From Clostridia bacterium (GTDB taxonomy: Bacteria; Bacillota; Clostridia; UMGS1840; HGM11507): a stretch of 47,156 nt of DNA. The stretch spans positions 1-47,156 of the forward strand of contig JAFQLQ010000040.1 in the NCBI GenBank assembly GCA_017414505.1. The letters run 5' to 3'. Shown piece by piece: positions 23,721 through 32,380 of the stretch; position 1 is the first letter of the stretch; every line of letters begins with the position of its first letter. The notes beneath the pieces are model-generated. The model did not search any database. It saw only the letters and a list, made by a program, of their open reading frames with translations, and was not told where the DNA came from. The translations under genes and the position numbers were made by a program.

Positions 23721-25700
23721 ATGAACAAAACAGCCGAATATTTTAAAAGCATAAATGAACCCTTTGCAAGCGGTTTTTTTGAGGATGAAGGAAAATCAAA
23801 ATTTTACCGTTTTTCAAAAGCGTACGCACGCTATTTTGAATCAGGAGCACTTCCCGAATATAATGGTGGAAATCTGTATCCCTGCGGAACAAAAAATTCA
23901 GCAAACTGTTCGGTAAATATATGTTTCTCACATAGTTATTCTGTGGATTACACCGGCTTAAAGAAGAAATGTTCCGAAGAATACATAAAAATTATAAAAG
24001 ATGAGCTTGACGTTATTAAATTTCCCTCTCATCCGCATACAATCGGCGGTTACGCATATGTTCATTCTATTCCAAACTATCACCGTATTGAAACCGAAGG
24101 TCTGAACTCCTATAAGAAGCGGATTTTAAAATTAAAGGATTCTGATTTTAAAAACGGTCTTTTATGTTTGTTTACAGGAATAGAAAATTTTCATAGCAGA
24201 GCTTTGGAAAAGCTAAAGGAAGGAAATGCTCCAAAAAAGCTTATTTCAGCGCTTGAAAAAGTGCCATTTTCTCCTGCAGAAACTCTTTATGAAGCAATAG
24301 TATGCAGAAACTTTGTATATTATCTTGATTACTGCGACGATCCCGGCAGACTTGATGCCGAACTTATAGAATTCTACAAAGGCGAAGATATAACGGATTT
24401 ACTGAGAGAATTTTTTACAAACGTTGACATCAACAACGGTTGGTCATCTGCACTCGGACCCGATTACAACGATCTTACCGTTCAGGTTCTTCGTGCATCA
24501 AGAGGAATGCGCAGACCGTCTGTTGAGCTTCGTGTTACCAAAGATATGCCGGATGAATTATGGGAAGAGGCTGTCAAAGCGATAAAAGCAGGAGGCGGTT
24601 CTCCCTCTCTTTACAATGAAGAGCTTTATCAGCAGGCTTTAAAAGAAAAGTTTCCGTACATTCCGGAATCCGACCTTCTAAAATTCAACGGAGGCGGATG
24701 TACTGAAACAATGCTTGCAGGAATTTCAAGGGTAGGTTCACTTGATGCCGGAATAAATACCGTCCAGGTATTAAGAGAAACTCTTACTTCTTCTCTGTGT
24801 TCATCCGAAACTTATAACGATTTTTATGAAAAGCTTTTTGAAAATCTTAAAACAGCTGTAGAAAATACTCATAAAATACTTTCATATGTATATGAACAGC
24901 GTACCAAAGAAGTTGCACAGCCTATGAGAACGCTTCTTGTTGATGACTGCATAGAAAACGAAACCGATTTCCACGCAGGCGGTGCTCGCTATAATTGGAG
25001 TATTGTTAACTTTGCAGGAACAATTAATGTTATAGATTCGCTTCTTGCAATAAAAGAGCTTATCTATGACAAGAAAAAATATACTCAGAAAGAATTTTTA
25101 TCATTGCTTGATAATGAAGATGAAGAATTTTTTACCGAACTAAAAAAATGCCGTCATTACGGAGTGGATGACGAGATTGCCGACAGTCTTGCGGCTGAAT
25201 TTTCAGAACGTCTTTTTGGATTACTTGACAATTACAAGCCATATTTTGGTGATTGTTATTTACCTGCATCCATACAGTTTACAACATATCTTGATGCAGG
25301 CAAAGGAATAGGCCCCACACCCGATGGCAGAAAAAACAATGCACCTCTTTGCGATAGCCTTGCTGCCATTCACAGCAATGATAACAAAGGACCTACCGCA
25401 CTTTTAAACAGTGTTTCAAAGTTGAGTCTTTCAAAAGCACTCGGAACACCTGTTTTAAATTTAAGCTTATCCCCCGAACATATAACCGCTTCCTTAAAAC
25501 CGCTTATAACAAGCTTTTTTGAAAAGGGCGGAATGCAGGCGCAGATAACCTGTGTTTCAAAAGAAGATATGCTTGATGCACTTAAAAATCCCGATAAACA
25601 CAAAAATCTTATTGTTCGTGTGGGAGGATATTCGGAGTATTTCAATAATCTCTCGGACGAACTGAAACAAACTGTAATTGAAAGAACTATACAGATATAA
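23721..25700 (+). CDS. Glycyl radical enzyme 2 (pyruvate formate-lyase family)
   Basis: A 659-residue glycyl radical enzyme. The active-site cysteine and glutamate lie in NGGGCTETMLAG (C327, E329). The radical glycine is in R-V-G-G-Y (G636). ATPDGR-like TPDGRKNNAPLCDSL and PTALLNSVSKLSLSKA are family segments. It differs from enzyme 1 in its N-terminal 250 residues and in the active-site context, so the substrate probably differs. ATG 23721 has AAAGGAGAG upstream and replaces a longer frame with no ribosome site. A TATAAT at 23681-23686 lacks a good -35, as expected for an activator-dependent promoter. The divergent AraC gene is the likely activator. No activase is nearby. Confidence 0.88.
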   Translation: MNKTAEYFKSINEPFASGFFEDEGKSKFYRFSKAYARYFESGALPEYNGGNLYPCGTKNSANCSVNICFSHSYSVDYTGLKKKCSEEYIKIIKDELDVIKFPSHPHTIGGYAYVHSIPNYHRIETEGLNSYKKRILKLKDSDFKNGLLCLFTGIENFHSRALEKLKEGNAPKKLISALEKVPFSPAETLYEAIVCRNFVYYLDYCDDPGRLDAELIEFYKGEDITDLLREFFTNVDINNGWSSALGPDYNDLTVQVLRASRGMRRPSVELRVTKDMPDELWEEAVKAIKAGGGSPSLYNEELYQQALKEKFPYIPESDLLKFNGGGCTETMLAGISRVGSLDAGINTVQVLRETLTSSLCSSETYNDFYEKLFENLKTAVENTHKILSYVYEQRTKEVAQPMRTLLVDDCIENETDFHAGGARYNWSIVNFAGTINVIDSLLAIKELIYDKKKYTQKEFLSLLDNEDEEFFTELKKCRHYGVDDEIADSLAAEFSERLFGLLDNYKPYFGDCYLPASIQFTTYLDAGKGIGPTPDGRKNNAPLCDSLAAIHSNDNKGPTALLNSVSKLSLSKALGTPVLNLSLSPEHITASLKPLITSFFEKGGMQAQITCVSKEDMLDALKNPDKHKNLIVRVGGYSEYFNNLSDELKQTVIERTIQI

Positions 25701-25714
25701 TATTCAACTTTTAA

Positions 25715-25762
25715 AAATACGGAGCTTAAAAGTGCTTTAAGTCACTTTAAAGCTCCGTATTT
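25715..25762. terminator. Bidirectional terminator after glycyl radical enzyme 2
   Basis: AAATACGGAGCTT...AAGCTCCGTATTT with inner AAAGTG/CACTTT pairing. It separates convergent glycyl radical enzyme 2 and ABC exporter genes. Confidence 0.82.
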
Positions 25763-25795
25763 CCAATTTTATTTATTTCCTGTACCAAAAGAATA

Positions 25796-27562
25796 TTATT
25801 CTTTAAATGTGAGAAGCTCCTTGAACTTTCCTTCATTTGAAACAAGTGTATCATAATTGCCCTCTTCCACAATTTCACCGTTTTCAAACACCAGGATTCT
25901 GTCCACGTTGCGTATAGTGGTAAGACGGTGGGCGACTATTATTACCGTATGGTTCTTCATAAGCTCTTCCATAGATTCCTGTATCAGCTTTTCGGATATA
26001 TTGTCGAGAGCACTGGTTGCTTCGTCAAATATAAGAATATCGGGGTTGCCAAGCACAGCCCTTGCAATTGCAATTCTCTGTTTTTGGCCTCCTGACAAAC
26101 TAAGACCGCCGTCGCCAATTATTGTGTTCCAGCCCAAGGGGAGCTCGTTTACAAATTCGTGAACGTGACCAATCTCCATTGCCTTTATTACATCCTGATT
26201 CGATGCCTCGGGACGGGCAATTCGTATGTTTTCCATAATTGAGCATTGGAACATAAAGGGATTCTGAGGTACAATACCAAAAGACTTTCGCATATCGTGC
26301 AGGGGATAGTCTTTTATGTTTCTGCCATGAAGATTTACGCTTCCGCTATCTACATCATAAAGACGCATAATGAGTTTTGTAAATGTACTCTTTCCGCTTC
26401 CGCTTCCTCCAACCAAACCTATGCTTTCACAATAGTTTACTTTGCAGTTGAATTTGTCATATATAGTTTTACTGTCATAGCCAAATGTGGCATCCTTGAA
26501 TTCTATACACGGCTTGCCGTTTTTCTTTGCGCTTGCTCTTTCTATATCTATATTGCGTGCTCTTCCTTCTGCAGTTTCCGGAGTGTCGGATTTACTGTCT
26601 ATTATACTCTGTATCTTTTCAAGCCCGGCAATTGCACTGCTCTGATTAAGAAAAATCTGCAATATTGTAGAAAGTGTAGCAAGGATTATACCCATACTGT
26701 TTATAAAGGCAAACAGAACACCTGTGGAAAGCCCCCTGTATATACAAAGCAGAGCTCCCGTAAAGTACATAACCGCAATTCCCGAAAACTGTACAAATTC
26801 GGGTTTGGCGTGCTGAAGCCACATCGACATCGCCATACCTACCGCCTTTTCGCGCATTGTATCGGTGTGAACTTCAAAACGGGAGATTGTATCGGTTTCC
26901 ACAGAATAAATTTTGGTAGCTTCCAGACCTTGAATCATATCGTTTATATACTTGCTTGCCTCATTTTCGGTGGATATGTATTCTCCGGCAATTTTTTTAA
27001 TTTTCTTTCTCGAACGCAAGTTGAGAAAGACCATAATAACTCCTATTGCAAGAAGTATCAATGTAAGAATGGCATCGTATGTAAACAGTGCTGTCAGCGA
27101 AATAGCAAAGGAAACGCATTGATACGGCACGTTTATAACACATTGCTGAAGAAACGTTTTTATATTGTTAAGCGGGGAGCCGAATATACAGTTAAAAAGC
27201 TCTCCGGATGCGGTTTTATCATAAAAGCTCATAGAAAGGTTCTGCACTCTGGCAAAAAAAGCATTTCGCAAATTGCAAAGCGTTCCCTCCGTAAGATTGA
27301 GTGTGGCGTTGTTGGCTACACCAAAACAGAAAATACGAAGAAATGAGATGATGACATACAACGCACTCAAAAAGCCTACAACCTTTACCTTGTCGTTTGT
27401 TGAAATCGCAGCGAGTATTCCATCGTCTACAATGTACTTGATAACAAGAGGCTGCAGAGCAATCATTACACCTGTAATAACCGAAAACAAAGCAGCAACA
27501 ACTATTTTTCTTTCGTGCCCTTTTGTGTATACTCCTATGGTTTTCCAAAAACTTTTTTTCAT
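25796..27562 (-). CDS. ABC exporter half-transporter, second subunit
   Basis: A 588-residue ABC transporter with an N-terminal six-helix membrane domain (about residues 15-320) fused to an ATPase domain. Walker A (GGSGSGKST), signature (LSGGQKQRIAIARA), Walker B with catalytic Glu (ILIFDEATSALD) and the switch His (VAHRLTTI) are intact. It pairs with the 610-residue partner encoded 56 bases upstream on the same strand. Together they would form a heterodimeric exporter of lipids, peptides or drugs; substrate unknown. ATG 27562 follows GAGGGGG. Confidence 0.92.
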   Translation of the reverse strand: MKKSFWKTIGVYTKGHERKIVVAALFSVITGVMIALQPLVIKYIVDDGILAAISTNDKVKVVGFLSALYVIISFLRIFCFGVANNATLNLTEGTLCNLRNAFFARVQNLSMSFYDKTASGELFNCIFGSPLNNIKTFLQQCVINVPYQCVSFAISLTALFTYDAILTLILLAIGVIMVFLNLRSRKKIKKIAGEYISTENEASKYINDMIQGLEATKIYSVETDTISRFEVHTDTMREKAVGMAMSMWLQHAKPEFVQFSGIAVMYFTGALLCIYRGLSTGVLFAFINSMGIILATLSTILQIFLNQSSAIAGLEKIQSIIDSKSDTPETAEGRARNIDIERASAKKNGKPCIEFKDATFGYDSKTIYDKFNCKVNYCESIGLVGGSGSGKSTFTKLIMRLYDVDSGSVNLHGRNIKDYPLHDMRKSFGIVPQNPFMFQCSIMENIRIARPEASNQDVIKAMEIGHVHEFVNELPLGWNTIIGDGGLSLSGGQKQRIAIARAVLGNPDILIFDEATSALDNISEKLIQESMEELMKNHTVIIVAHRLTTIRNVDRILVFENGEIVEEGNYDTLVSNEGKFKELLTFKE

Positions 27563-27618
27563 AAAAAATCCCCCTCAAAAAGCAGGAAAGCTGATTGATT
27601 TTATAATAATACGATTTT

Positions 27619-29451
27619 TTATCCGTTTAAATTTTTAAGCTCATAGAATCTGCCTTTTTTAGCTATCAGTTCATCGTAGGTTCCAACCTCTTCAATTTTT
27701 CCGTTTTCCATAACAACAATTCTGTCCGCATCACGAATGGTGGAAAGACGGTGAGCAACAATAAAGGTTGTTCTGCCTTTAATAAGCTCGTTCATAGCCT
27801 GTTGAACGTGATATTCAGAAACATTGTCAAGTGCAGATGTAGCTTCGTCAAGAATCAGAATTTTAGGATCTCTTATAAGCGCTCTCGCAATTGAAATTCT
27901 CTGTTTCTGACCGCCCGATAATTTTCCGCCGTGCTCGCCTACATAGGTATCAAGTCCGTCGGGCATTTTATCGGTAAATTCATTGATATTTGCAAGTTTT
28001 ACAACCTCGTTAAGCCTTTCTTCGCTAATGCCCTCAAGGCCGTAAAGAATATTTTCCCTTATTGTTCCCGTAAACAGAATAGAATTCTGCGGAACAACCG
28101 AAATAAAGTGTCTGTAAGAACTCAAATTAAGCAAATCTACAGGTTTTCCGTCAATGGTAAGACTTCCGCCCGTAGGCATCATAAAGCCTATAACCATATT
28201 AACAATTGTGGATTTACCCGAACCCGATGAACCTACAAGCGCAATACATTCGCCCTTTTCAACATTCAGGTTGAAGTTTTTAATAAAATCGGTTTTAGAA
28301 TCGGGATATCTGTAACAAACATTATCAAAATTAATACTGCCGTGAACATATCTTAAGCGGATTTTCCCCTGATTATTTTCAACATTATCGGAAAATACAA
28401 TTTCCGATACGGAACGAATGGATTCAACACCTTTGGTAAGCTCGGGGAACACATTAACAATGCTGGTTACCTTACCGATTATACCGCCAAAATACGACTG
28501 ATAAAGCACAATATCGCCAACGGGAATTTCACCTTTTATGGCAAGCCATGCAGTAAAAATAAGACAAACGCCGCTTAAAATCTGCCCTACAACCCACGCA
28601 ATAGAACCAAAATAGGCATTTGTTCCGTCAACAAGCAAGCCTTTTTCCTTAAGATTTTTAATATTCTGTTCAAGTCTTAAAATTTCCTCGTTTTCAAGGC
28701 CGTGAGCCTTGGTTACGGGAATCATTTCAATCATATTTGAAACATTTGCGGAAACATCCTCCGAAGCGTGACGAAGTTCGGAATTATTCTTTTGCATCCG
28801 CTTTCTGAACACATTCACAAGCATAACATTAACAGGAATTACAAGCAGATAAAAAACTGTAACAGTTCCGCTTTTGCTTGCCGCAATGGCAATAGATACA
28901 ATCACACCGAAAATTGCAGGCACAATACCTTTAACAATCTGATTGTTAAGAAATTCAATAGCTTCCATATCCCTTAAAAATTTGGACTGAATTCTGCCCG
29001 ATTCAATTTCCTTATGATATGTTAAAGACAAGTGCTGAAGCTTTTTAACAAGGGTATTTCTCATTCCTGCACTTACAGTTCTTAACATTTTATCCGAAAA
29101 ACGTGAATACCCTATGTGAGTAGGAATGTTGGATGCAACAACAAGCGTCATCAGAATAAAATTAATCCACATAACGGAATACTTATCATTTCCGTCCATA
29201 GTTACGGCATTTATAATATTAGCCGTAAAAATAGGAAGATATAGCGTTACATCCTTTAAAAGAAACAAAATTCCCGATATGAAAATTCTGAAGGCATTTT
29301 GCTTTCCGAGAGCTTTTAAAATACCAATTGCAGGCTTGCTGTTTTCCCTGTTTTCGTTAAACAGTTCCTCATAATCAGGAATTCCCCTCTTATCAATACG
29401 AGGCTCTTCCTCTTCCTTAAAAATCTGGTTAAGATATTCTTTGCTATCCAT
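27619..29451 (-). CDS. ABC exporter half-transporter, first subunit
   Basis: A 610-residue half-transporter. A charged N-terminal extension of about 45 residues (EEEEPRIDKRGIPDYEELF) precedes the membrane domain. The ATPase domain has Walker A (GSSGSGKST), LSGGQKQRISIARA, Walker B ILILDEATSALD and the switch region VAHRLSTI. Both partners keep a catalytic Glu, so neither site is obviously degenerate. It is the first gene of a two-gene operon. The Rrf2 regulator starts divergently 170 bases away. Confidence 0.92.
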   Translation of the reverse strand: MDSKEYLNQIFKEEEEPRIDKRGIPDYEELFNENRENSKPAIGILKALGKQNAFRIFISGILFLLKDVTLYLPIFTANIINAVTMDGNDKYSVMWINFILMTLVVASNIPTHIGYSRFSDKMLRTVSAGMRNTLVKKLQHLSLTYHKEIESGRIQSKFLRDMEAIEFLNNQIVKGIVPAIFGVIVSIAIAASKSGTVTVFYLLVIPVNVMLVNVFRKRMQKNNSELRHASEDVSANVSNMIEMIPVTKAHGLENEEILRLEQNIKNLKEKGLLVDGTNAYFGSIAWVVGQILSGVCLIFTAWLAIKGEIPVGDIVLYQSYFGGIIGKVTSIVNVFPELTKGVESIRSVSEIVFSDNVENNQGKIRLRYVHGSINFDNVCYRYPDSKTDFIKNFNLNVEKGECIALVGSSGSGKSTIVNMVIGFMMPTGGSLTIDGKPVDLLNLSSYRHFISVVPQNSILFTGTIRENILYGLEGISEERLNEVVKLANINEFTDKMPDGLDTYVGEHGGKLSGGQKQRISIARALIRDPKILILDEATSALDNVSEYHVQQAMNELIKGRTTFIVAHRLSTIRDADRIVVMENGKIEEVGTYDELIAKKGRFYELKNLNG

Positions 29452-29572
29452 TTCCCCACGCCCCTTTTATAAGGTTTGTTTTTTATTTCTGCTGATATAT
29501 TAACACATAAATTTTATTTGTCAATGGGTTTTAAAAAATTAATTTATTTCTTTTTTATTACACGAAATTCTG

Positions 29573-29601
29573 TTGACTTTATAAAAGAAATCATATATAA
29601 T
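29573..29601 (+). promoter_or_regulatory. Sigma-A promoter of the Rrf2-family gene
   Basis: TTGACT (29573-29578), a 17-base spacer and TATAAT (29596-29601), ending 20 bases before the start codon. If the protein is autoregulated like IscR, its site should overlap this promoter. Confidence 0.78.
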
Positions 29602-29621
29602 TGTTTGGGGAGGAATTTGTT

Positions 29622-30056
29622 ATGAAAATATCTTCTAAAGGCAGATACGCTCTGCGTTTTATGTGTGATTTAGCGTTAAACGGCAAAAACGGTCTTGTTT
29701 CGTTAAAAGCCGTAAGCGAAAGACAGAATATAGGAATTAAATATCTGGAGCTTATTGCCTCCATGCTTCTTAAAGCAGGTTTTATAGAAAGTGTGCGCGG
29801 TCCTATGGGCGGATACCGTCTTGCAATGCAGCCAGAAGAATGTACTGCGGCAATGATTTTAGAGCTTACAGAGGGAAATTTAGCCCCCTCGCCCTGTCTT
29901 GAAAAAGCAAAAAATAACTGTGTTCTGAAAAACAAATGTGCCACTCTTAAGCTGTGGGAAAAATTAAACGATGCAGTTTACGGAGTTTTAAATACCACAA
30001 CCCTTGCAGATTTAACCGAAGAAAAGAAATCAACTCCCGATTACGTATTACTTTAA
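29622..30056 (+). CDS. Rrf2-family transcriptional regulator (IscR-like)
   Basis: A 144-residue winged-helix regulator. The N terminus MKISSKGRYALRFMCDLAL and the wing RGPMGGYRLAM are typical. Three cysteines in the arrangement C-x7-C-x5-C (PCLEKAKNNCVLKNKC) match the iron-sulfur ligand region of IscR/Rrf2 proteins, so cluster or redox sensing is likely. ATG 29622 has GGGGAGGA nine bases upstream. The neighbouring genes do not include an isc/suf operon. Its targets cannot be read from this window; cysteine metabolism is another known role of the family. Confidence 0.88.
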   Translation: MKISSKGRYALRFMCDLALNGKNGLVSLKAVSERQNIGIKYLELIASMLLKAGFIESVRGPMGGYRLAMQPEECTAAMILELTEGNLAPSPCLEKAKNNCVLKNKCATLKLWEKLNDAVYGVLNTTTLADLTEEKKSTPDYVLL

Positions 30057-30059
30057 CTA

Positions 30060-30177
30060 AAAAGCAGTAACCATCAGGCTTTCACCCTCTCCGTCACTTC
30101 GTGACACCTCTCCCGGAGTGATTAAATCTTTAAATTAAATAATTTTTCTGCGGCAAACCGACTTTGCCGACAGTCTG
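30060..30177. mobile_element. Left-truncated copy of the MITE-like element
   Basis: From AAAAGCAGTA to CGACAGTCTG this matches the right half of the element at 12679-12920. It includes the CTTTCACCCTCTCCGTCACT core and the TAATTTTTCTGCGG stretch. The left 90-100 bases, including the left terminus, are missing. The copy starts four bases after the Rrf2 stop codon and abuts a terminator hairpin at 30178. Confidence 0.75.
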
Positions 30178-30206
30178 AACCCCCCGTTATTGATATACGG
30201 GGGGTT
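30178..30206 (+). terminator. Terminator hairpin abutting the repeat
   Basis: AACCCCCCGT, a 9-base loop, ACGGGGGGTT, followed by ATTTATT. It would end transcripts of the Rrf2 gene that run through the repeat. Confidence 0.72.
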
Positions 30207-30306
30207 ATTTATTACTGTCTTAAGCTTAACAAACTTAAGTTTTCTTCATATATTGATAGCGAAGAGATTTTCTTCTAATCTCTTTGGAAAGGAATGTTTA
30301 AGAAAA

Positions 30307-30459
30307 ATGGAAGATAAATTAATTATGCGTGTAGGCTATGCCTACGTTCCAATACAGGAATTCAAAGATTTGTACAATTATGAAGAAGGCATGGAAAACG
30401 GAACTTTGTTCAAAGAGCTCAATATTCCGTTGTCTGAATATCAAAAAGGAGTGTTTTAA
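30307..30459 (+). CDS. cotJA: Spore coat associated protein CotJA
   Basis: A 50-residue protein with the CotJA pattern: VGYAYVPIQEF, then an acidic spacer, GMENGTLFKELNIPL near the end. CotJA is part of the cotJABC spore-coat operon of endospore formers, made in the mother cell. AAAGGAA lies 13 bases before ATG 30307; this is a long spacing, but no better start exists. A small AGAGATT/AATCTCT hairpin and a 12-bp palindrome (AAACTTAAGTTT) lie between it and the upstream terminator. I could not identify a convincing sigma-E promoter. Confidence 0.82.
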   Translation: MEDKLIMRVGYAYVPIQEFKDLYNYEEGMENGTLFKELNIPLSEYQKGVF

Positions 30460-30461
30460 TA

Positions 30462-30710
30462 GTGGAAAAAGACAGAGCAGCTCTTTTAAAAGAAATTATG
30501 AGCTATGATTTTGCGGCAAACGAGCTAACCCTGTTTCTGGATACCCATCCGGAAGACAAAAAAGCTCTCGAAATGCATAAAGCCGTATCGAAAAAAGCAA
30601 ACGAACTCCACGCGGAGTACAATAAATTATACGGCCCGCTGACAGCGAAAGCCAATATGTCGGATAAAGAATGGAACTGGATTGAAAGTCCGTGGCCATG
30701 GGAAAATTAA
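30462..30710 (+). CDS. cotJB: Spore coat protein CotJB
   Basis: An 82-residue protein with the CotJB pattern: an N-terminal helix (LLKEIMSYDFAANELTLFLD), THPEDKKAL, then a YNKLYGPLT segment and a Trp-rich C terminus (WNWIESPWPWEN). It starts at GTG 30462, with AAGGAG nine bases upstream overlapping the end of cotJA. Two bases separate it from cotJA and 19 from the cotJC fragment. In Bacillus it is a coat component needed with CotJA and CotJC. Confidence 0.88.
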   Translation: MEKDRAALLKEIMSYDFAANELTLFLDTHPEDKKALEMHKAVSKKANELHAEYNKLYGPLTAKANMSDKEWNWIESPWPWEN

Positions 30711-30729
30711 TGAAAGGATGATATTTTAA

Positions 30730-30831
30730 ATGTGGGAATATGAGAAAAAATTACAAATCCCGATTAATATAAAGAACCCAAACCCAAAACTTGCAAGCTT
30801 TATCGTGTCGCAGTATGGTGGAGCGGATGGT
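30730..30831 (+). pseudogene. cotJC: cotJC, 5' fragment interrupted after codon 34
   Basis: Codons 1-34 encode the N terminus of CotJC (MWEYEKKLQIPINIKNPNPK and LASFIVSQYGGADG). The next codon should be the conserved Glu, the first metal ligand, but the reading frame instead enters foreign sequence (KCLSKNHPQ). All metal ligands of this manganese-catalase-like protein are therefore lost. The break lies 17 bases from the end of the convergent recombinase gene, so it marks an integration junction. AAAGGATG lies upstream of ATG 30730. The missing approximately 150 codons are not found elsewhere in the window. Confidence 0.88.
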
Positions 30832-30836
30832 AAATG
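30829..30836. other. Presumed attachment-site junction (attL) in cotJC
   Basis: The cotJC-like sequence ends at GGT (30829-30831). Large serine recombinases cross over at a 2-base core, so the core probably lies within the last bases of GGATGGTA. The exact core cannot be fixed without the other junction or an uninterrupted relative. Confidence 0.55.
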
Positions 30837-30848
30837 TTTGAGTAAAAA

Positions 30849-32297
30849 TCACCCCCAAAATACACATTTTATCGTTTTTCCGTCTTTTCCGCCTTTTATG
30901 ATTTCTTTGAAAATTGTTCTTGCCATATTGTTCTTTTCAACATTGCTTACATTTTCGTCTTTTAAAACCTCGGTCAGTCTGCGAATTTCATTTTTGTCTG
31001 TTTTTGAAACCTCTTTCGGTGGTTCTTCAGCTTTCTTTTGCTTCATCATAGCTTTCAAATTAGCAATTTCATCAAGAATACTGCTTTTGTTTCTCTTATA
31101 TTCTTCAAGGGTATCAATCCCGTCCTCGTAAGCTAATTTAACACGCTCCAAACGAATTTCCAGTCGTTGTATTTGAGTTTTTATAATCAAACTTTCATCT
31201 TCCGACTTTTCAGTCTCAAAAATTTCAGGCTCGGCAAATGCAAGTTTTACATTTGGAAGCATAGCATCGGATAAAGTATCTAAAATGATTTTATCCAATT
31301 TATCAGTTTTAATATATCCAACACCCTTGCAAGTACCTCTGCTTCTGTTTGAACATCCGAAAAAGCCACCTTGATTTGATAATACTGCACCACATTTTTC
31401 GCATCTTACAATTCCCGTTAGCCAATGGGATAAATCTTTGCGGTCAGAATTGAAATACTTTCGGAAACGTTCTTTTTGTGCCTTCATTTTTTTCTGTGCC
31501 TTTTCCCAAGTTTCAATGTCAATGATAGGCTCATGCTGACCATCGGTTATAATTGCAGTATCAGCTGTATAATTTCTTGATAACTTTCCGTCAGGGTTCC
31601 ATCTTGTTTTGCCTATGTAAACAGGGTTGTTAAGCCAATATTCAACAGTTCTGTTTTCGATTTTGTTACCACGATGCGTTTTTATTCCCATAGCATTCAA
31701 AGACTTTGCAATGGTTAATAATCCTTTGCCGTTGACATAGTCATTAAAAACCTTTTTTATGATTTCAGCTTCCTCCGGCACGATAACAAATTCGCCATTT
31801 ACAACCTTATATCCATATCCGGCAATAGAAAGCACACCACCTCTTTTAGCTTTTTCTGTCATACCTCTTTTTACTTCTTCCGCAAGGTTGATACTATAAT
31901 ATTCATCCATTGCTTCAATCATTGCTTCAAAAAGAATAGACATTTTATCATCGCCGACATCTTCGCTGATTGAAATAACATCAATATTCAGCTCTTTGCG
32001 AAGCATAGATTTATAAACAACACTATCTTCCCGGTTACGGGCAAATCTGCTGTATTTCCAAACCAATATTACATCAAAGGGCTTTGGTTTGCGTTTCGCC
32101 AAACCTATCATAGTATTAAAGGCTGCTCGTTTTTTTGTATTTCTGCCACTTATGCCTTCGTCCATAAAAATAAATTCTTTGGGCAATAACATTTGATTTC
32201 TTTCTGCATAAAGTTTGATTTTTTCCAACTGACTGTCAGGACTAAATTCAATCTGGTCATCAGTAGAAACTCGTATATAAGCCGCCGCTACTTTCAC
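30849..32297 (-). CDS. Large serine recombinase (site-specific integrase)
   Basis: A 482-residue serine recombinase. The catalytic domain has the nucleophile in AAAYIRVSTDDQ, plus DEGISGRNTKKRAAFN and LVWKYSRFARNRED. A recombinase domain follows (GYGYKVVNGEFVIVPEEAE). A zinc ribbon comes next (VRCEKCGAVL then CSNRSRGTCKG), and then a coiled-coil region (about residues 370-440). The start is GTG 32297, with AAGGAGG eight bases upstream; a longer TTG frame includes that ribosome site and is rejected. It is convergent with cotJC and ends 17 bases from the junction. That is the usual position of the integrase at one end of a skin-like element. Confidence 0.93.
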   Translation of the reverse strand: MKVAAAYIRVSTDDQIEFSPDSQLEKIKLYAERNQMLLPKEFIFMDEGISGRNTKKRAAFNTMIGLAKRKPKPFDVILVWKYSRFARNREDSVVYKSMLRKELNIDVISISEDVGDDKMSILFEAMIEAMDEYYSINLAEEVKRGMTEKAKRGGVLSIAGYGYKVVNGEFVIVPEEAEIIKKVFNDYVNGKGLLTIAKSLNAMGIKTHRGNKIENRTVEYWLNNPVYIGKTRWNPDGKLSRNYTADTAIITDGQHEPIIDIETWEKAQKKMKAQKERFRKYFNSDRKDLSHWLTGIVRCEKCGAVLSNQGGFFGCSNRSRGTCKGVGYIKTDKLDKIILDTLSDAMLPNVKLAFAEPEIFETEKSEDESLIIKTQIQRLEIRLERVKLAYEDGIDTLEEYKRNKSSILDEIANLKAMMKQKKAEEPPKEVSKTDKNEIRRLTEVLKDENVSNVEKNNMARTIFKEIIKGGKDGKTIKCVFWG

Positions 32298-32380
32298 TTT
32301 ATAATCCTCCTTCCCGAAAAACGGCAACTATTTATTCTATGCAATAATTTTAGCAAAACCGCTTTTTGAAATCAAATTTT

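Noticed and set aside
26246..27346. A 366-codon plus-strand open frame across the ABC exporter gene
   Set aside because: It is antisense to a clear ABC transporter with intact motifs, is rich in Cys, Tyr and His, and shows no domain or ribosome site.
25796..29451. ABC pair as a degenerate heterodimer with one dead ATPase site
   Set aside because: Both subunits keep Walker A, LSGGQ, the Walker B glutamate and the switch histidine, so no degenerate site is visible.
30730..31131. A 133-codon plus-strand frame beginning with the cotJC start
   Set aside because: After codon 34 it is antisense to the recombinase and unlike CotJC; only the first 34 codons are genuine.
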